This document shows positions 1-11,705 of a DNA stretch of 64,000 bases, piece after piece. How positions within the stretch are numbered: position 1 is the stretch's first letter; the number at the start of each line of letters is the position of its first letter. Below the pieces are notes generated by a model. That model made no database searches. It was not told where the DNA came from and saw nothing but the letters and a program-made list of their open reading frames with translations. Source of the DNA: an uncultured Oscillospiraceae bacterium. Its GTDB lineage: Bacteria; Bacillota; Clostridia; Oscillospirales; Oscillospiraceae. The stretch covers positions 1 to 64,000 of the forward strand of contig CAJOIC010000010.1 in the NCBI GenBank assembly GCA_905234625.1, written 5' to 3'. Made by a program: the position numbers and the translations under genes.

Positions 1-53
1 AATTTTCCACATTTCGGGCGCAGTTTTACAATCTTTGCCTGTTCCTGCCGTAG
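1..53 (+). CDS. 3' end (last 17 codons) of an EamA/DMT-family transporter gene truncated by the window edge
   Basis: Reads FSTFRAQFYNLCLFLP-stop, identical at nucleotide level to the 3' end of the EamA gene at 45446..46318. Confidence 0.7.
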   Translation, partial: FSTFRAQFYNLCLFLP

Positions 54-93
54 AAAAGGCGCGTCACAGAATATCCTATTCTGCAACGCGCCC
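1..93. repeat. Left arm of 93-bp perfect inverted repeat (partner 45406..45498); may continue left of the window
   Basis: Reverse complement of 45406-45498 with no mismatch over 93 nt. Confidence 0.95.
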
Positions 94-98
94 TTTTT
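58..98. terminator. Bidirectional intrinsic terminator between EamA 3' end and DUF4349 gene
   Basis: GGCGCGT-CA-CAGAATA-TCC-TATTCTG-CA-ACGCGCC hairpin followed by CCTTTTT (and AAAA upstream). Confidence 0.8.
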
Positions 99-106
99 CC
101 GTCACG

Positions 107-1117
107 TCATTCCTCGGTCCCGTCGGAGGGGGCGTCCTCCGGCCGGGAGTATGTCGGGGGCGCTGCCGCCGCCGCGGCGGCTCTGGCCTTCCGCTGAGAC
201 CGTGCCTCCCGCCTGGCCGCCCGGCGCTTCCGGGTCAGCCACAGGATGAGCACCACGACGCCCGCGATGAGCAGCAGCCACAGCCAGCTGTACGCCAGGG
301 CGATGAGGATATCCCCCAGCCCCTCGGCGAAGCCCCGCAGTCCGTCCACGAAGGCCGCGCCCAGACGGCTGCCGTAGGTGGGGTCGGGCTCCGGCTCGTA
401 CACCTTCACCTCCCGCAGGGAGATGTCCACCGTGGAATAATCCACCAGGGCGTCATAGTGCCGCAGGGTGCCGGAGAGCCGGTCGATCATCTCCTCCGTC
501 TCGGAGATGGCGTCCTCGACGGTGATGATGTCCGCCATATCCTCCGCCTCGGCCAGGAGCTCCTGGAGCCGGGCCAGCTTTGTCCGCTGGGTCTCCAGGC
601 GGCCGGAGGTATCGTAGTAGTTCTCGCTCACGTCCTCGGTGTACTCCTGACGGCTGAGCACGTGGCACAGATCTCCGGCGGCCTCGTCCAGGAACCGCCG
701 GTAATTCTCCGCGGGGATGCGGACGGTGCAGCTGGCGCGGCGGGTGCTGCCGGATTCGCTGACGCTGCTGGATTCATAGTACCCGCCCAGCTCCGCCGTC
801 AGCTCCGCCAGGGCGGACAGCGCCTCGTCGAAATCCAGGGTCTCCATCTCCAGGTTCGCGGTGTAGATGAGCTTGGCGGGGTTCGTCTGGGCCGGGACCT
901 CCGCGGACATGGGCATGGGCTCCGGCGCGGCAGGGACGTCCTCATTCGCCCAGTACGCGCCGTCGTAGGCGTCGAAGGCCGCCTCCTCGGCGTAGGCGTA
1001 GTCCGCCGCAGAGGCGCTGTAATACGCCTGCTCGGAAGCCGGGGAGCTTCCGCACCCGCACAGCAGGGCGGCGATCAGCAGAAGACTGAGGAGAAGCGCA
1101 AGATATCTCTTTTTCAT
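107..1117 (-). CDS. DUF4349-like lipoprotein
   Basis: Lipobox LLCGCG, coiled-coil central region, C-terminal TM helix plus basic tail. Confidence 0.75.
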   Translation of the reverse strand: MKKRYLALLLSLLLIAALLCGCGSSPASEQAYYSASAADYAYAEEAAFDAYDGAYWANEDVPAAPEPMPMSAEVPAQTNPAKLIYTANLEMETLDFDEALSALAELTAELGGYYESSSVSESGSTRRASCTVRIPAENYRRFLDEAAGDLCHVLSRQEYTEDVSENYYDTSGRLETQRTKLARLQELLAEAEDMADIITVEDAISETEEMIDRLSGTLRHYDALVDYSTVDISLREVKVYEPEPDPTYGSRLGAAFVDGLRGFAEGLGDILIALAYSWLWLLLIAGVVVLILWLTRKRRAARREARSQRKARAAAAAAAPPTYSRPEDAPSDGTEE

Positions 1118-1188
1118 GGCTGGTACCTCCGTTTTGTTTTGTCCTCATTCCCTTGGACGAGCCTCACGGGAAAAAGTTCCCCGAGAGG

Positions 1189-1218
1189 CAAAAAACAGGG
1201 GCGGACGGACCGCCCCTG
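1189..1218 (-). terminator. Terminator downstream of hpf
   Basis: CAGGGGCGG/CCGCCCCTG stem with T-run on minus strand. Confidence 0.75.
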
Positions 1219-1232
1219 TGCTGTTTTATGGG

Positions 1233-1775
1233 TCATTCCTCGGCGTCGGTGGCGGAGATCAGGCCATAGCCGCCGTTTTTCCGCTTGTAGACGATGGCGA
1301 AGACGCCGTCCTCCTCCTCGTTGCGGAAGGCGAAGAACTCGTGGCCGAGAAGATCCAGCTGCAGGATAGCCTCCTCCGGGGTCATGGGCTTGATGGAGAA
1401 GCGCTTCTCCCGGACGATCTTGAACTCCTCCGGCTCCTCATCCTCGTCATAGGCCACGTCGGCGGTGCGCTCAAAGGCGCCCTCGCGCAGCCGTTTTTCA
1501 AGACGGGTCTTGTTCCGCCGGACCTGCCGCTCGATGGCGGCGACAGCGGAATCGATGGAGGCATACATGTCGCTGGTGACCTCGCTGACGCGGTAGATCA
1601 TGCCGTTGTTGCGGATGGTCACCTCGGCGGTGTACCGGCCGCGTCCGGAGCTGAAGGTGACGGAAGCGTCGCTCTCCGTGCGGAAGAGCCGGTCGATCTT
1701 GCCGATCTTCTTCTCCGCGTAGTCCCGCATGGCGTCAGTCACGTCGAATTTCTTGCCAGTAAACGTAAAAGTCAT
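1233..1775 (-). CDS. hpf: Ribosome hibernation promoting factor, long form
   Basis: MTFTFTGKKFDVTDAMRDYAEKKIGKIDRLF N-terminus and C-terminal KRFSIKPMTPEEAILQLDLLGHEFFAFRNEE domain. Confidence 0.93.
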   Translation of the reverse strand: MTFTFTGKKFDVTDAMRDYAEKKIGKIDRLFRTESDASVTFSSGRGRYTAEVTIRNNGMIYRVSEVTSDMYASIDSAVAAIERQVRRNKTRLEKRLREGAFERTADVAYDEDEEPEEFKIVREKRFSIKPMTPEEAILQLDLLGHEFFAFRNEEEDGVFAIVYKRKNGGYGLISATDAEE

Positions 1776-1841
1776 AATCTCTTACCTCCTTCGTCAAAAT
1801 TATATCACAGATACCCTTCGACGGCAAGTAGGAGGCGCAAA

Positions 1842-2546
1842 TTATTCCAGCAATTCCCTCAGATGCCCGATGGCGCGGCGCTCCAATCGCGACACCTGCA
1901 CCTGGCTGACCCCCAGCACCCGGCTGGCACGGTCCTGGGTCATACCGTGGAAGTACCGCAGGTACACCGTCTGCCGCTCCCGGTCCGGCAGGGTCTCGAT
2001 GGCCTGCCGCAGGGCGACGTACTCCACAAGCCGCTCCTCCTGGGTCCAGTCCCCCAGCACCTGCTCCAGGGAAAAGCCGTCCTCCCCGGCGGTCTGCTGG
2101 AGGGACTCCGCGGGCAGGGCCGCCGTCTCCGCGGCGGCGATCTCCTCCGGCTCCAGCCCGGTGGCTTCGGACAGCTCCGACAGCACCGGCTCCCGGCCCA
2201 GGCGCTGGGTCAGCTCCGTGCGGGCGGCGCGGATGGCGGCGGCTCTCTCCTTGAGGCCCCGGCTGACCTTCACCGTGCCGTCGTCCCGGAGGAAGCGGCG
2301 GATCTCCCCGGAGATCTTGGGCACGGCATAGGTGGAGAAGCGGGTGCCGTAGGCCTCGTCGAAGCCCTCGATGGCCTTCAGGAAGCCCACGCAACCCAGT
2401 TGGAAGAGGTCGTCCGGCTCCACGCCCCGGCCGAAAAACCGGCGCGCCACGCTCCAGATGAGCCCGGCGTTCTCCTCCACCATCCGTCCGGCGGCTTCCC
2501 TGTCTCCCTCCCGCGCCGCCCGCAGCAGCGTGATCGTCCCGTCCAA
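1842..2546 (-). CDS. sigF: RNA polymerase sporulation sigma factor SigF
   Basis: Sigma-70 regions 2-4; position after spoIIAB. Confidence 0.9.
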   Translation of the reverse strand: MDGTITLLRAAREGDREAAGRMVEENAGLIWSVARRFFGRGVEPDDLFQLGCVGFLKAIEGFDEAYGTRFSTYAVPKISGEIRRFLRDDGTVKVSRGLKERAAAIRAARTELTQRLGREPVLSELSEATGLEPEEIAAAETAALPAESLQQTAGEDGFSLEQVLGDWTQEERLVEYVALRQAIETLPDRERQTVYLRYFHGMTQDRASRVLGVSQVQVSRLERRAIGHLRELLE

Positions 2547-2549
2547 GCC

Positions 2550-2987
2550 TTACCGCTGCGCCTTGACCGCGATGCGCTTGGACATGGTGACGGAGGTGCC
2601 CTTCCCCGGCGCGGAGCGAACCCGCAGCCCGTCCATGAAGCTGCCCATGATGGTGAAGCCCATGCCGCTCCTCTCCTCCCCGCCGGTGGAATACATGGGC
2701 TCCATGGCCTTCTCGACGTCCGGGATGCCCACGCCTCTGTCCCGAACCATGATCTCCAGCACGTTCCCCTCCAGGATCCGCAGCCGCAGGGTGACCGTGC
2801 CCATGACCTCCGGATAGGCATGGACGATGGCGTTGGTCACCGCCTCGGACACGGCGGTGCGGATATCTCCCAGCTCCTCCAGGGTGGGGTCCAGCTGAGC
2901 GGCGAAGGCCGCCGCGGCCGCCCGGGCAAAGCCCTCGTTGACGCTCCGGGCGGGAAATTCCATTTTTATGTAGTTTTCCTGTTTCAT
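2550..2987 (-). CDS. spoIIAB: Anti-sigma F factor SpoIIAB
   Basis: HATPase: AVSEAVTNAIVHAYP, DRGVGIPDV, GMGFTIMGSFMD. Confidence 0.92.
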   Translation of the reverse strand: MKQENYIKMEFPARSVNEGFARAAAAAFAAQLDPTLEELGDIRTAVSEAVTNAIVHAYPEVMGTVTLRLRILEGNVLEIMVRDRGVGIPDVEKAMEPMYSTGGEERSGMGFTIMGSFMDGLRVRSAPGKGTSVTMSKRIAVKAQR

Positions 2988-3038
2988 ACCGTTCCTCCGT
3001 CCCCGTCCGGCATAGGAGCGCCGAACGGGGCATATTGT

Positions 3039-3368
3039 TTATTCGGCGGTCTCCGCCGTCCCCGCGCGAACGGCCACCAGCCGCTCGATGCCCGAGGCGT
3101 CGATGACCTTCATGGGCTGGCGGGACGCGTTCTCCACCCAGGCCCTGCCCCCCGTCTCCGACATCAGCCGCGCGATCTTCAGGATCAGGGCGATGCCCGA
3201 GGAATCCATGAACGTCAGCCCCTTCATGTCGATGACGCAGTCCCGGGGCAGATAATCGTCCAGGGTGCGGGTGATCCTCCGCAGAGCCGCCGCGGCCTCG
3301 TGGTGGTCCAGCTCCCCCTGGAAAAACAGGGTCAGCCGCCCCTCCTTGTAGCTCGATAGTACCTTCAT
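3039..3368 (-). CDS. spoIIAA: Anti-sigma F factor antagonist SpoIIAA
   Basis: STAS domain with DMKGLTFMDSSGIALILK; operon context. Confidence 0.92.
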   Translation of the reverse strand: MKVLSSYKEGRLTLFFQGELDHHEAAAALRRITRTLDDYLPRDCVIDMKGLTFMDSSGIALILKIARLMSETGGRAWVENASRQPMKVIDASGIERLVAVRAGTAETAE

Positions 3369-3384
3369 GCACTCATATCCTTAC

Positions 3385-3424
3385 AAAAAAATTGCACCGT
3401 ACCAATGTACGGTGCAATTTTACG
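3385..3424 (-). terminator. Terminator of valS, close upstream of spoIIAA
   Basis: AAATTGCACCGTAC-CAAT-GTACGGTGCAATTT palindrome with T-run on minus strand. Confidence 0.8.
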
Positions 3425-3458
3425 TTTTTCGGATCGCAAATGCCGTCGAAACCAGGCG

Positions 3459-6064
<2,606 letters not shown>

Positions 6065-6068
<4 letters not shown>

Positions 6069-6367
6069 TTGAACATTGCCTCGATTTCCTCGGCCGGGGA
6101 AAGGCCGGTCTTCTTTTGCAGCACCTCGCCGTCACGGAAGGCGATGAGGGTGGGGATGGCCATGATGCCGTATTTCTGGGCCAGCTCCATCTGCTCGTCG
6201 GTGTTCACCTTGCCCACCTTCACGGCACTCTGGGTCTCGGCGAAGGCGTCCACGATGGGGCTCTGCATCTTGCAGGGACCGCACCAGGGAGCCCAGAAAT
6301 CCACCAGGGTATCGCCGGAGGCGACGGTGGCGTCAAAATTGTCCTTTGTAAGTTCCATCACGCTCAT
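6065..6367 (-). CDS. trxA: Thioredoxin
   Basis: [13 protein letters not shown] active site. Confidence 0.95.
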
Positions 6368-6369
6368 GT

Positions 6370-7191
6370 TCAGTTCTCCTTTATGAATGTATCGGCGCTC
6401 AGCGCCGCGATATTACCTTCTCCCACGGCCTTGGCGATCTGGTAGGGCCGGCCCGCGCAGTCTCCGCAGGCGAAGACGCCGGGAAGGCTCGTCCGCATCT
6501 CCCGGTCCACGGCGATATGCCCGCCGTCCAGGTCGAGCCCCGGCAGCAGCACCGCGGAGGCCACGGTGTCCCGCAGGACGAAGACTCCCTCCACGGGGTA
6601 GGCCGCACCGTCCGCCAGGAGCTCCTCCACCTTGCCCTCGCCGCGGATCTCGTACCGCTTGGCGCGGGTCTTGTCGAAGAATTCCACCTCGCAGCCGATG
6701 CCCGTGAGGAAGTTCGCCTCCTCCTTCGCCTCGGCGGAGAGGCCGATGACGGCCACCTTCTTCCCACGGTAGAACATCCCGTCGCAGGTGGCGCAGTAGC
6801 TGACGCCCTTCCCCAGCAGCTCGCTCTCCCCGGGATACGCCTTGGGCTGGGCGGAACCGGTGGCGAGGATGAGAGCCTTTCCCGTATAGACGTCCGTCCC
6901 GACGCTCACCATGAAGGTCTTGCCCATGGGCATCACGCCGGTGACCCGGCCGGTGAGGACGGGGATCTCTTTATCGGCAAGGCCCTTGGTCATGGCGGCC
7001 AGCATATCCGCGCCGCTCATGCCCACGAGACCGGGGTAATTGTCGATGGTGTGGGCCTTGGCGAGAGCCGTCGTCCCGCCGGGATTGGTGATGACCAGGG
7101 TCTTCCGCCCCCGGGCATGGGCCGTCAGCGCGGCGGATATGCCCCCGGGACCTCCTCCCAGGACGATGATGTCAAAGCCGGTCTCGTTCAT
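6370..7191 (-). CDS. Thioredoxin reductase-like FAD protein, short, lacking canonical NADPH motifs
   Basis: GGGPGGISAA FAD motif, CATCDG redox motif, GVFACGD; adjacent to trxA. Confidence 0.85.
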   Translation of the reverse strand: MNETGFDIIVLGGGPGGISAALTAHARGRKTLVITNPGGTTALAKAHTIDNYPGLVGMSGADMLAAMTKGLADKEIPVLTGRVTGVMPMGKTFMVSVGTDVYTGKALILATGSAQPKAYPGESELLGKGVSYCATCDGMFYRGKKVAVIGLSAEAKEEANFLTGIGCEVEFFDKTRAKRYEIRGEGKVEELLADGAAYPVEGVFVLRDTVASAVLLPGLDLDGGHIAVDREMRTSLPGVFACGDCAGRPYQIAKAVGEGNIAALSADTFIKEN

Positions 7192-7277
7192 ATCGCCGCC
7201 TCCTGACCCGGATAGTTTGCTGATTTAGTATTATACTATTTTATAAGAATCTAGTCAACCAAATGCTGGGTTTTGTA

Positions 7278-7306
7278 TTGTAAAACCGCCGGGAATAGTG
7301 TATAAT
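7278..7306 (+). promoter_or_regulatory. SigA-type promoter for glnS
   Basis: TTGTAA-17-TATAAT. Confidence 0.6.
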
Positions 7307-7343
7307 TTCACATAATCGGAATCCTTATAAAGAGAGGCACGTC

Positions 7344-9008
7344 ATGGACGAGAACGCAAGAAATTTTATCACCGACTTTATCGCGGAGGATATCGCCCCC
7401 GGCGGACGCTTCGAGGGGATGCAGGTGCACACCCGGTTTCCCCCGGAGCCCAACGGCTATCTGCACATCGGCCACTGCAAGGCCCTGTGCATCGATTTCG
7501 GCGCCGCCGAGCGCTTCGGCGGCATCACGAACCTCCGCATGGACGATACGAACCCCGCCAAGGAGGACACCGAATTCGTGGAGGCCATCCAGGAGGACAT
7601 CCACTGGCTTGGCTTTGACTGGGGCGACCGCTTCTTCTACGGCAGCGATTATTTCGAGAAGACCTACGAGCTGGCCGTGGGCCTCATCAAAAAGGGCCTG
7701 GCCTACGTATGCGAGCTGACGCCGGAGCAGTTCCGGGAGTATCGCGGCGACGTGAACACCCCCGCCCGCAGCCCCTGGCGCGACCGGCCCATCGAGGAGA
7801 GCCTCGACCTCTTCGCCCGGATGCGGGCCGGGGAGTTCCCCGAGGGGAAATACACCCTCCGGGCCAAGATCGACCTTGCCTCCGGCAACTTCAACATGCG
7901 GGACCCGGTGCTCTACCGCATCCGCTACATCGAGCACCACCGCCAGGGCACCAAGTGGTGCGTCTTCCCCATGTATGACTTCGCCCACCCCATCCAGGAC
8001 GCCCTGGAGGGCATCACCCACTCTCTCTGCTCCCTGGAATATGAAGACCACCGACCCCTGTACGACTGGGTCATCGAGCACACCGACGTGCCCTCGAAGC
8101 CCCGGCAGATCGAGTTTTCCCGTCTGGGCATCAACCACACCGTCATGTCGAAGCGGAAGCTCCGCCGCCTCGTGGAGGAGGGCTATGTCTCCGGCTGGGA
8201 CGATCCCCGCATGCCCACCCTGTGCGGCCTGCGCCGGAGGGGCTATACCCCCACCGCCGTCCGGTCCTTCATCACCCGCATCGGCGTGTCGAAGGTCACC
8301 AGCACCGTGGAGTACGCCTTCCTGGAGCATTGCCTCCGGGAGGAGCTGAACCGGAACGCCCCCCGGCGCATGGCGGTACTGCGCCCCGTGAAGCTCATCG
8401 TGACCAACTACCCCGAGGGACAGAGCGAGACCTTCGACATCGAGAACAACAACCTGGACGAGTCCGCCGGGACCCGCCCCGTGTCCTTCAGCCGGGAGCT
8501 GTGGATCGAGGCGGAGGACTTCATGGAGGAGCCCGTCAAGAAGTATAACCGCCTCTTCCCCGGCAACGAGGTCCGGCTCAAGGGCGCATACATCGTCAAA
8601 TGCACCGGCTGCGAGAAGGACGCCGACGGGAACATCACCGCCGTCACCTGCGAGTACGATCCCGACACCCGGGGCGGCGATACCCCGGACGGACGGAAGG
8701 TCCGGGGCACCATCCATTGGGTGGACGCGGAAAATTGCGCCGACGCCGAGATCCGCCTGTACGACAATCTCTTCTCCGATCCCGAACCGGACGCCGCGGA
8801 GGATTTCATCGCCTGCCTGAACCCCGACTCCCTGGAGGTCCTGACGGGCTGCAAGGTGGAGAAGGCCCTGGCGGAGGCCAAGGCCCCCGAGAGCTTCCAG
8901 TTCCTGCGCACCGGCTATTTCGCCGTGGACAGCGTGGACACCGCCCCCGGGCGCCTCGTCTTCAACCGCGCCGTGGCGCTGAAGGACAGCTTCAAGCCCA
9001 ACGCATGA
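7344..9008 (+). CDS. glnS: Glutaminyl-tRNA synthetase
   Basis: PPEPNGYLHIGHCKALCIDFG and VMSKRKL motifs. Confidence 0.95.
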   Translation: MDENARNFITDFIAEDIAPGGRFEGMQVHTRFPPEPNGYLHIGHCKALCIDFGAAERFGGITNLRMDDTNPAKEDTEFVEAIQEDIHWLGFDWGDRFFYGSDYFEKTYELAVGLIKKGLAYVCELTPEQFREYRGDVNTPARSPWRDRPIEESLDLFARMRAGEFPEGKYTLRAKIDLASGNFNMRDPVLYRIRYIEHHRQGTKWCVFPMYDFAHPIQDALEGITHSLCSLEYEDHRPLYDWVIEHTDVPSKPRQIEFSRLGINHTVMSKRKLRRLVEEGYVSGWDDPRMPTLCGLRRRGYTPTAVRSFITRIGVSKVTSTVEYAFLEHCLREELNRNAPRRMAVLRPVKLIVTNYPEGQSETFDIENNNLDESAGTRPVSFSRELWIEAEDFMEEPVKKYNRLFPGNEVRLKGAYIVKCTGCEKDADGNITAVTCEYDPDTRGGDTPDGRKVRGTIHWVDAENCADAEIRLYDNLFSDPEPDAAEDFIACLNPDSLEVLTGCKVEKALAEAKAPESFQFLRTGYFAVDSVDTAPGRLVFNRAVALKDSFKPNA

Positions 9009-9101
9009 TATTACGGGCGTTTCGGTCTTTCCCGCCGGAACGCCCCTTTCTCCCGCCATAAGTTAACCATTCCTAATCTTCGACACGAATCGGGTGATCC
9101 A

Positions 9102-10622
9102 GTGAAGAAAATCTTACGTGTTCTGGCATCGCGGTATTTTCTGGCGGTGGTGTGCATCCTGCTGGAATTCGCGCAGCTGACGGCTGTGTTCGTGCTGCTT
9201 CGGAACCAGTTCTGGCCCGTGAACCTCCTGGGCTGGGCCCTGCAGCTGGTTGCGCTGCTGTATCTCATCAACCGGGACGAGATCCCGGAGTTCAAGCTGC
9301 CCTGGATCTTACTGCTTCTGATCATCCCGGTGACGGGGGCCTTCATCTTCCTGCTGTTCGCCACCAACGACGCCAGCAAGAAGCAGCGCCGCCGCCATGA
9401 AGCGGCCCTGGACGCCCTGCGGCCCTTTCTGGAGGAGGCCTCTCTGCCGGAGGAGCTCGAGGGTCAGGCGGCCCTCCAGGCGGCGTATCTCCGGAACGCC
9501 ACCGGCGCCACCGTCGTACCCGGCACCCGCACGGAATACTACCCCCTGGGGGACGATTTCTGGCCGGCGCTGCTGGAGGCTCTGGACGGAGCGAAGAGAT
9601 TCATCCTCATGGAGTATTTCGTCATCCAGGAGGGCCGGGTCTGGTCCTCCATCCACGATATCCTCCGGCGCAAGGCGGCCCAGGGCGTGGAGGTCTATTT
9701 CATGTACGACGATTTCGGCTGCATGAAATACCTCTCCTCCAAGTACTACGAGACCCTCCGGGACGAGGGCATCCGCGCCATCCCCGCCAACCGCCTGCGG
9801 CCCGTCTTCACCAAGAGCCACAACAACCGTGACCACCGGAAGATCACGGTGGTGGACGGGGTGGTGGGCTTCACCGGCGGGGTGAACCTGGCGGACCGGT
9901 ACATGAACCTGGAGACCATCTTCGGCCATTGGAAGGACTCCGCCATCCGCCTGGAGGGCCCCGCCGTCCGCAGTCTGACGGCGCTGTTTCTGGCCTCCTG
10001 GAACACCCAGACCGACGAGACCATCGACGCGGAGAAGTACCTGAGCATCCTGCCCCCCGCCCAGGACGTCCCGGGCTTCACCGCCCCCTTCGGGGACGGC
10101 CCTCCCCCCCTGTACACCGACCGGGTGGGGAAAAACCTCTATCTGAGCATCATCTTCTCCGCGGAGAAGTACGTCTATATCACCACCCCGTACCTCATCT
10201 GCGACTATGAGCTCCTGAACGCCCTGCGGCTCGCGGCCAAGCGGGGGGTGGACGTGCGCATCATCACGCCCCACATCCCCGACAAGAAGGCCGTCTTCCT
10301 CATGACCCGCTCCAACTACCTGCCGCTGGTGCAGGACGGGGTAAAGATCTATGAATACACCCCCGGCTTCATCCACGCCAAGAATGTGGTGGCCGACGAT
10401 GAGATCGCCGTCTGCGGCTCCATCAACTTCGACTACCGCTCTCTGGTGCACAATTTCGAGTCCGCCGTCTGGATGGTGGGCACGGAGTGCATCCCGGCCA
10501 TGAAGGAGGATTTCCTCGCCACCCTGGAGGTGAGCCAGCACATCACCCCGGAGACCGCCGTCCTGCCCCCGGTGGAGCGGCTCCCGGCGGAGATCCTGAA
10601 GGTCTTCTCCACCCTCATGTGA
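9102..10622 (+). CDS. cls: Cardiolipin synthase
   Basis: Two PLD HxKxxxxD motifs (HRKITVVD, HAKNVVAD) and N-terminal TM helices. Confidence 0.93.
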   Translation: MKKILRVLASRYFLAVVCILLEFAQLTAVFVLLRNQFWPVNLLGWALQLVALLYLINRDEIPEFKLPWILLLLIIPVTGAFIFLLFATNDASKKQRRRHEAALDALRPFLEEASLPEELEGQAALQAAYLRNATGATVVPGTRTEYYPLGDDFWPALLEALDGAKRFILMEYFVIQEGRVWSSIHDILRRKAAQGVEVYFMYDDFGCMKYLSSKYYETLRDEGIRAIPANRLRPVFTKSHNNRDHRKITVVDGVVGFTGGVNLADRYMNLETIFGHWKDSAIRLEGPAVRSLTALFLASWNTQTDETIDAEKYLSILPPAQDVPGFTAPFGDGPPPLYTDRVGKNLYLSIIFSAEKYVYITTPYLICDYELLNALRLAAKRGVDVRIITPHIPDKKAVFLMTRSNYLPLVQDGVKIYEYTPGFIHAKNVVADDEIAVCGSINFDYRSLVHNFESAVWMVGTECIPAMKEDFLATLEVSQHITPETAVLPPVERLPAEILKVFSTLM

Positions 10623-10636
10623 CGGCGCGATTTCGT

Positions 10637-10665
10637 TTGACAACTGTTTCACGCGATACTATAAT
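10637..10665 (+). promoter_or_regulatory. Perfect-consensus SigA promoter
   Basis: TTGACA-17-TATAAT upstream of the 10697 ORF. Confidence 0.85.
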
Positions 10666-10696
10666 GAAACTATCAAAAATGAGGAGGAAAAACCAC

Positions 10697-11656
10697 ATGA
10701 AGAAGATCCTATCTTTCGCGCTGGTGCTGGCCATGTGCCTGTGCCTGTCCGCCGGGGCTCTGGCCGCCGGCTCTTACTCCGTGACCATCATCAACGGCAT
10801 GGACGGCTCCGTCTACGATACCTATGAGGTCGCCGACGGCGAGGACCTGGTCTTCACCATCTCCTGCTCCGCCCCCTGCGACATGGGACCCATCGCTGAC
10901 GGCGATGCCGGCTCCGGCGTCACCACCACCGACGGCGTCATCACCTACTCCAACATCACCCTGGGCGGTCCCAACCAGTATCCCACCGCCGAGACCGTCA
11001 CCATCACCGGCATCAAGTCCGACGCCACCGTGACCATCACCCCCAACCCCGACGAGGTGGACTCTCAGTTCCCCGCCGTCACCGAGGGTGCGGCCGCCGC
11101 GGGCGGCTCCGGCGAGGCCTCCTCCGACGAGCCCTCCGGCGAGGCTTCCGGCGAGGCTTCCGGCGAGGAATATCCCCTCTTCGACGAGTACAAGGAATAC
11201 CTCTATGAGACCATGATGAAGGATTCCTTCTGGCAGGGCAACGAGGCCAACCTCCGGGCCGGTCTTGACGCCGCCACCAGCCCCCTGGATGAGTCCATCC
11301 AGAACTTCACCGGCTCCGGCGACGTGGACCAGGCCCCCGCGGGCGTGGTCTTCCCCATGACCTATGACGCCTGGTACGCCGAGAACGGCGGCGCGGCCGC
11401 TGCGAGCGGTGCGAGCGGTGCGGGCGCTGCCGGCGCCGCCGACCCCGAGCAGGCCTACAAGGAATACCTCCACGAGTGGCTGATCGCCGAGGACGAGGTC
11501 AACGCCACCATGACCGAGGAGATCCGCGAGAACGAGTTCATGCCCCTCATCTGGGCCGGTGACTACACCACCTTCCCCGCCGAGATGCTCTGGAACGGCA
11601 TGCTGGAGAACGGCTCCCCCCTGACCTTCGACGAGTGGCTGGCCCAGAACGGCTGA
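10697..11656 (+). CDS. Secreted protein with SGEASGE linker and two C-terminal FDEYxxYL...YDxWxxxNG modules
   Basis: Signal peptide MKKILSFALVLAMCLCLSAGALAA; RBS gaggagg; internal repeat visible by eye. Longer track ORF start (10487) overlaps cls and is rejected. Confidence 0.85.
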   Translation: MKKILSFALVLAMCLCLSAGALAAGSYSVTIINGMDGSVYDTYEVADGEDLVFTISCSAPCDMGPIADGDAGSGVTTTDGVITYSNITLGGPNQYPTAETVTITGIKSDATVTITPNPDEVDSQFPAVTEGAAAAGGSGEASSDEPSGEASGEASGEEYPLFDEYKEYLYETMMKDSFWQGNEANLRAGLDAATSPLDESIQNFTGSGDVDQAPAGVVFPMTYDAWYAENGGAAAASGASGAGAAGAADPEQAYKEYLHEWLIAEDEVNATMTEEIRENEFMPLIWAGDYTTFPAEMLWNGMLENGSPLTFDEWLAQNG

Positions 11657-11671
11657 CACTTCCCAACCTAT

Positions 11672-11705
11672 AAAAAAGCGGTGCCTTGCGGCACCGCTTT
11701 TTTTA
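11672..11705. terminator. Bidirectional terminator between secreted protein gene and corA
   Basis: AAAAAAGCGGTGCC-TTGC-GGCACCGCTTTTTTT. Confidence 0.9.

Noticed and set aside
1116-3359. 747-aa plus-strand ORF antisense to hpf and spoIIA, and 545-aa minus ORF 1735..3372
   Set aside because: Shadow ORFs over clear hpf, sigF, spoIIAB and spoIIAA.
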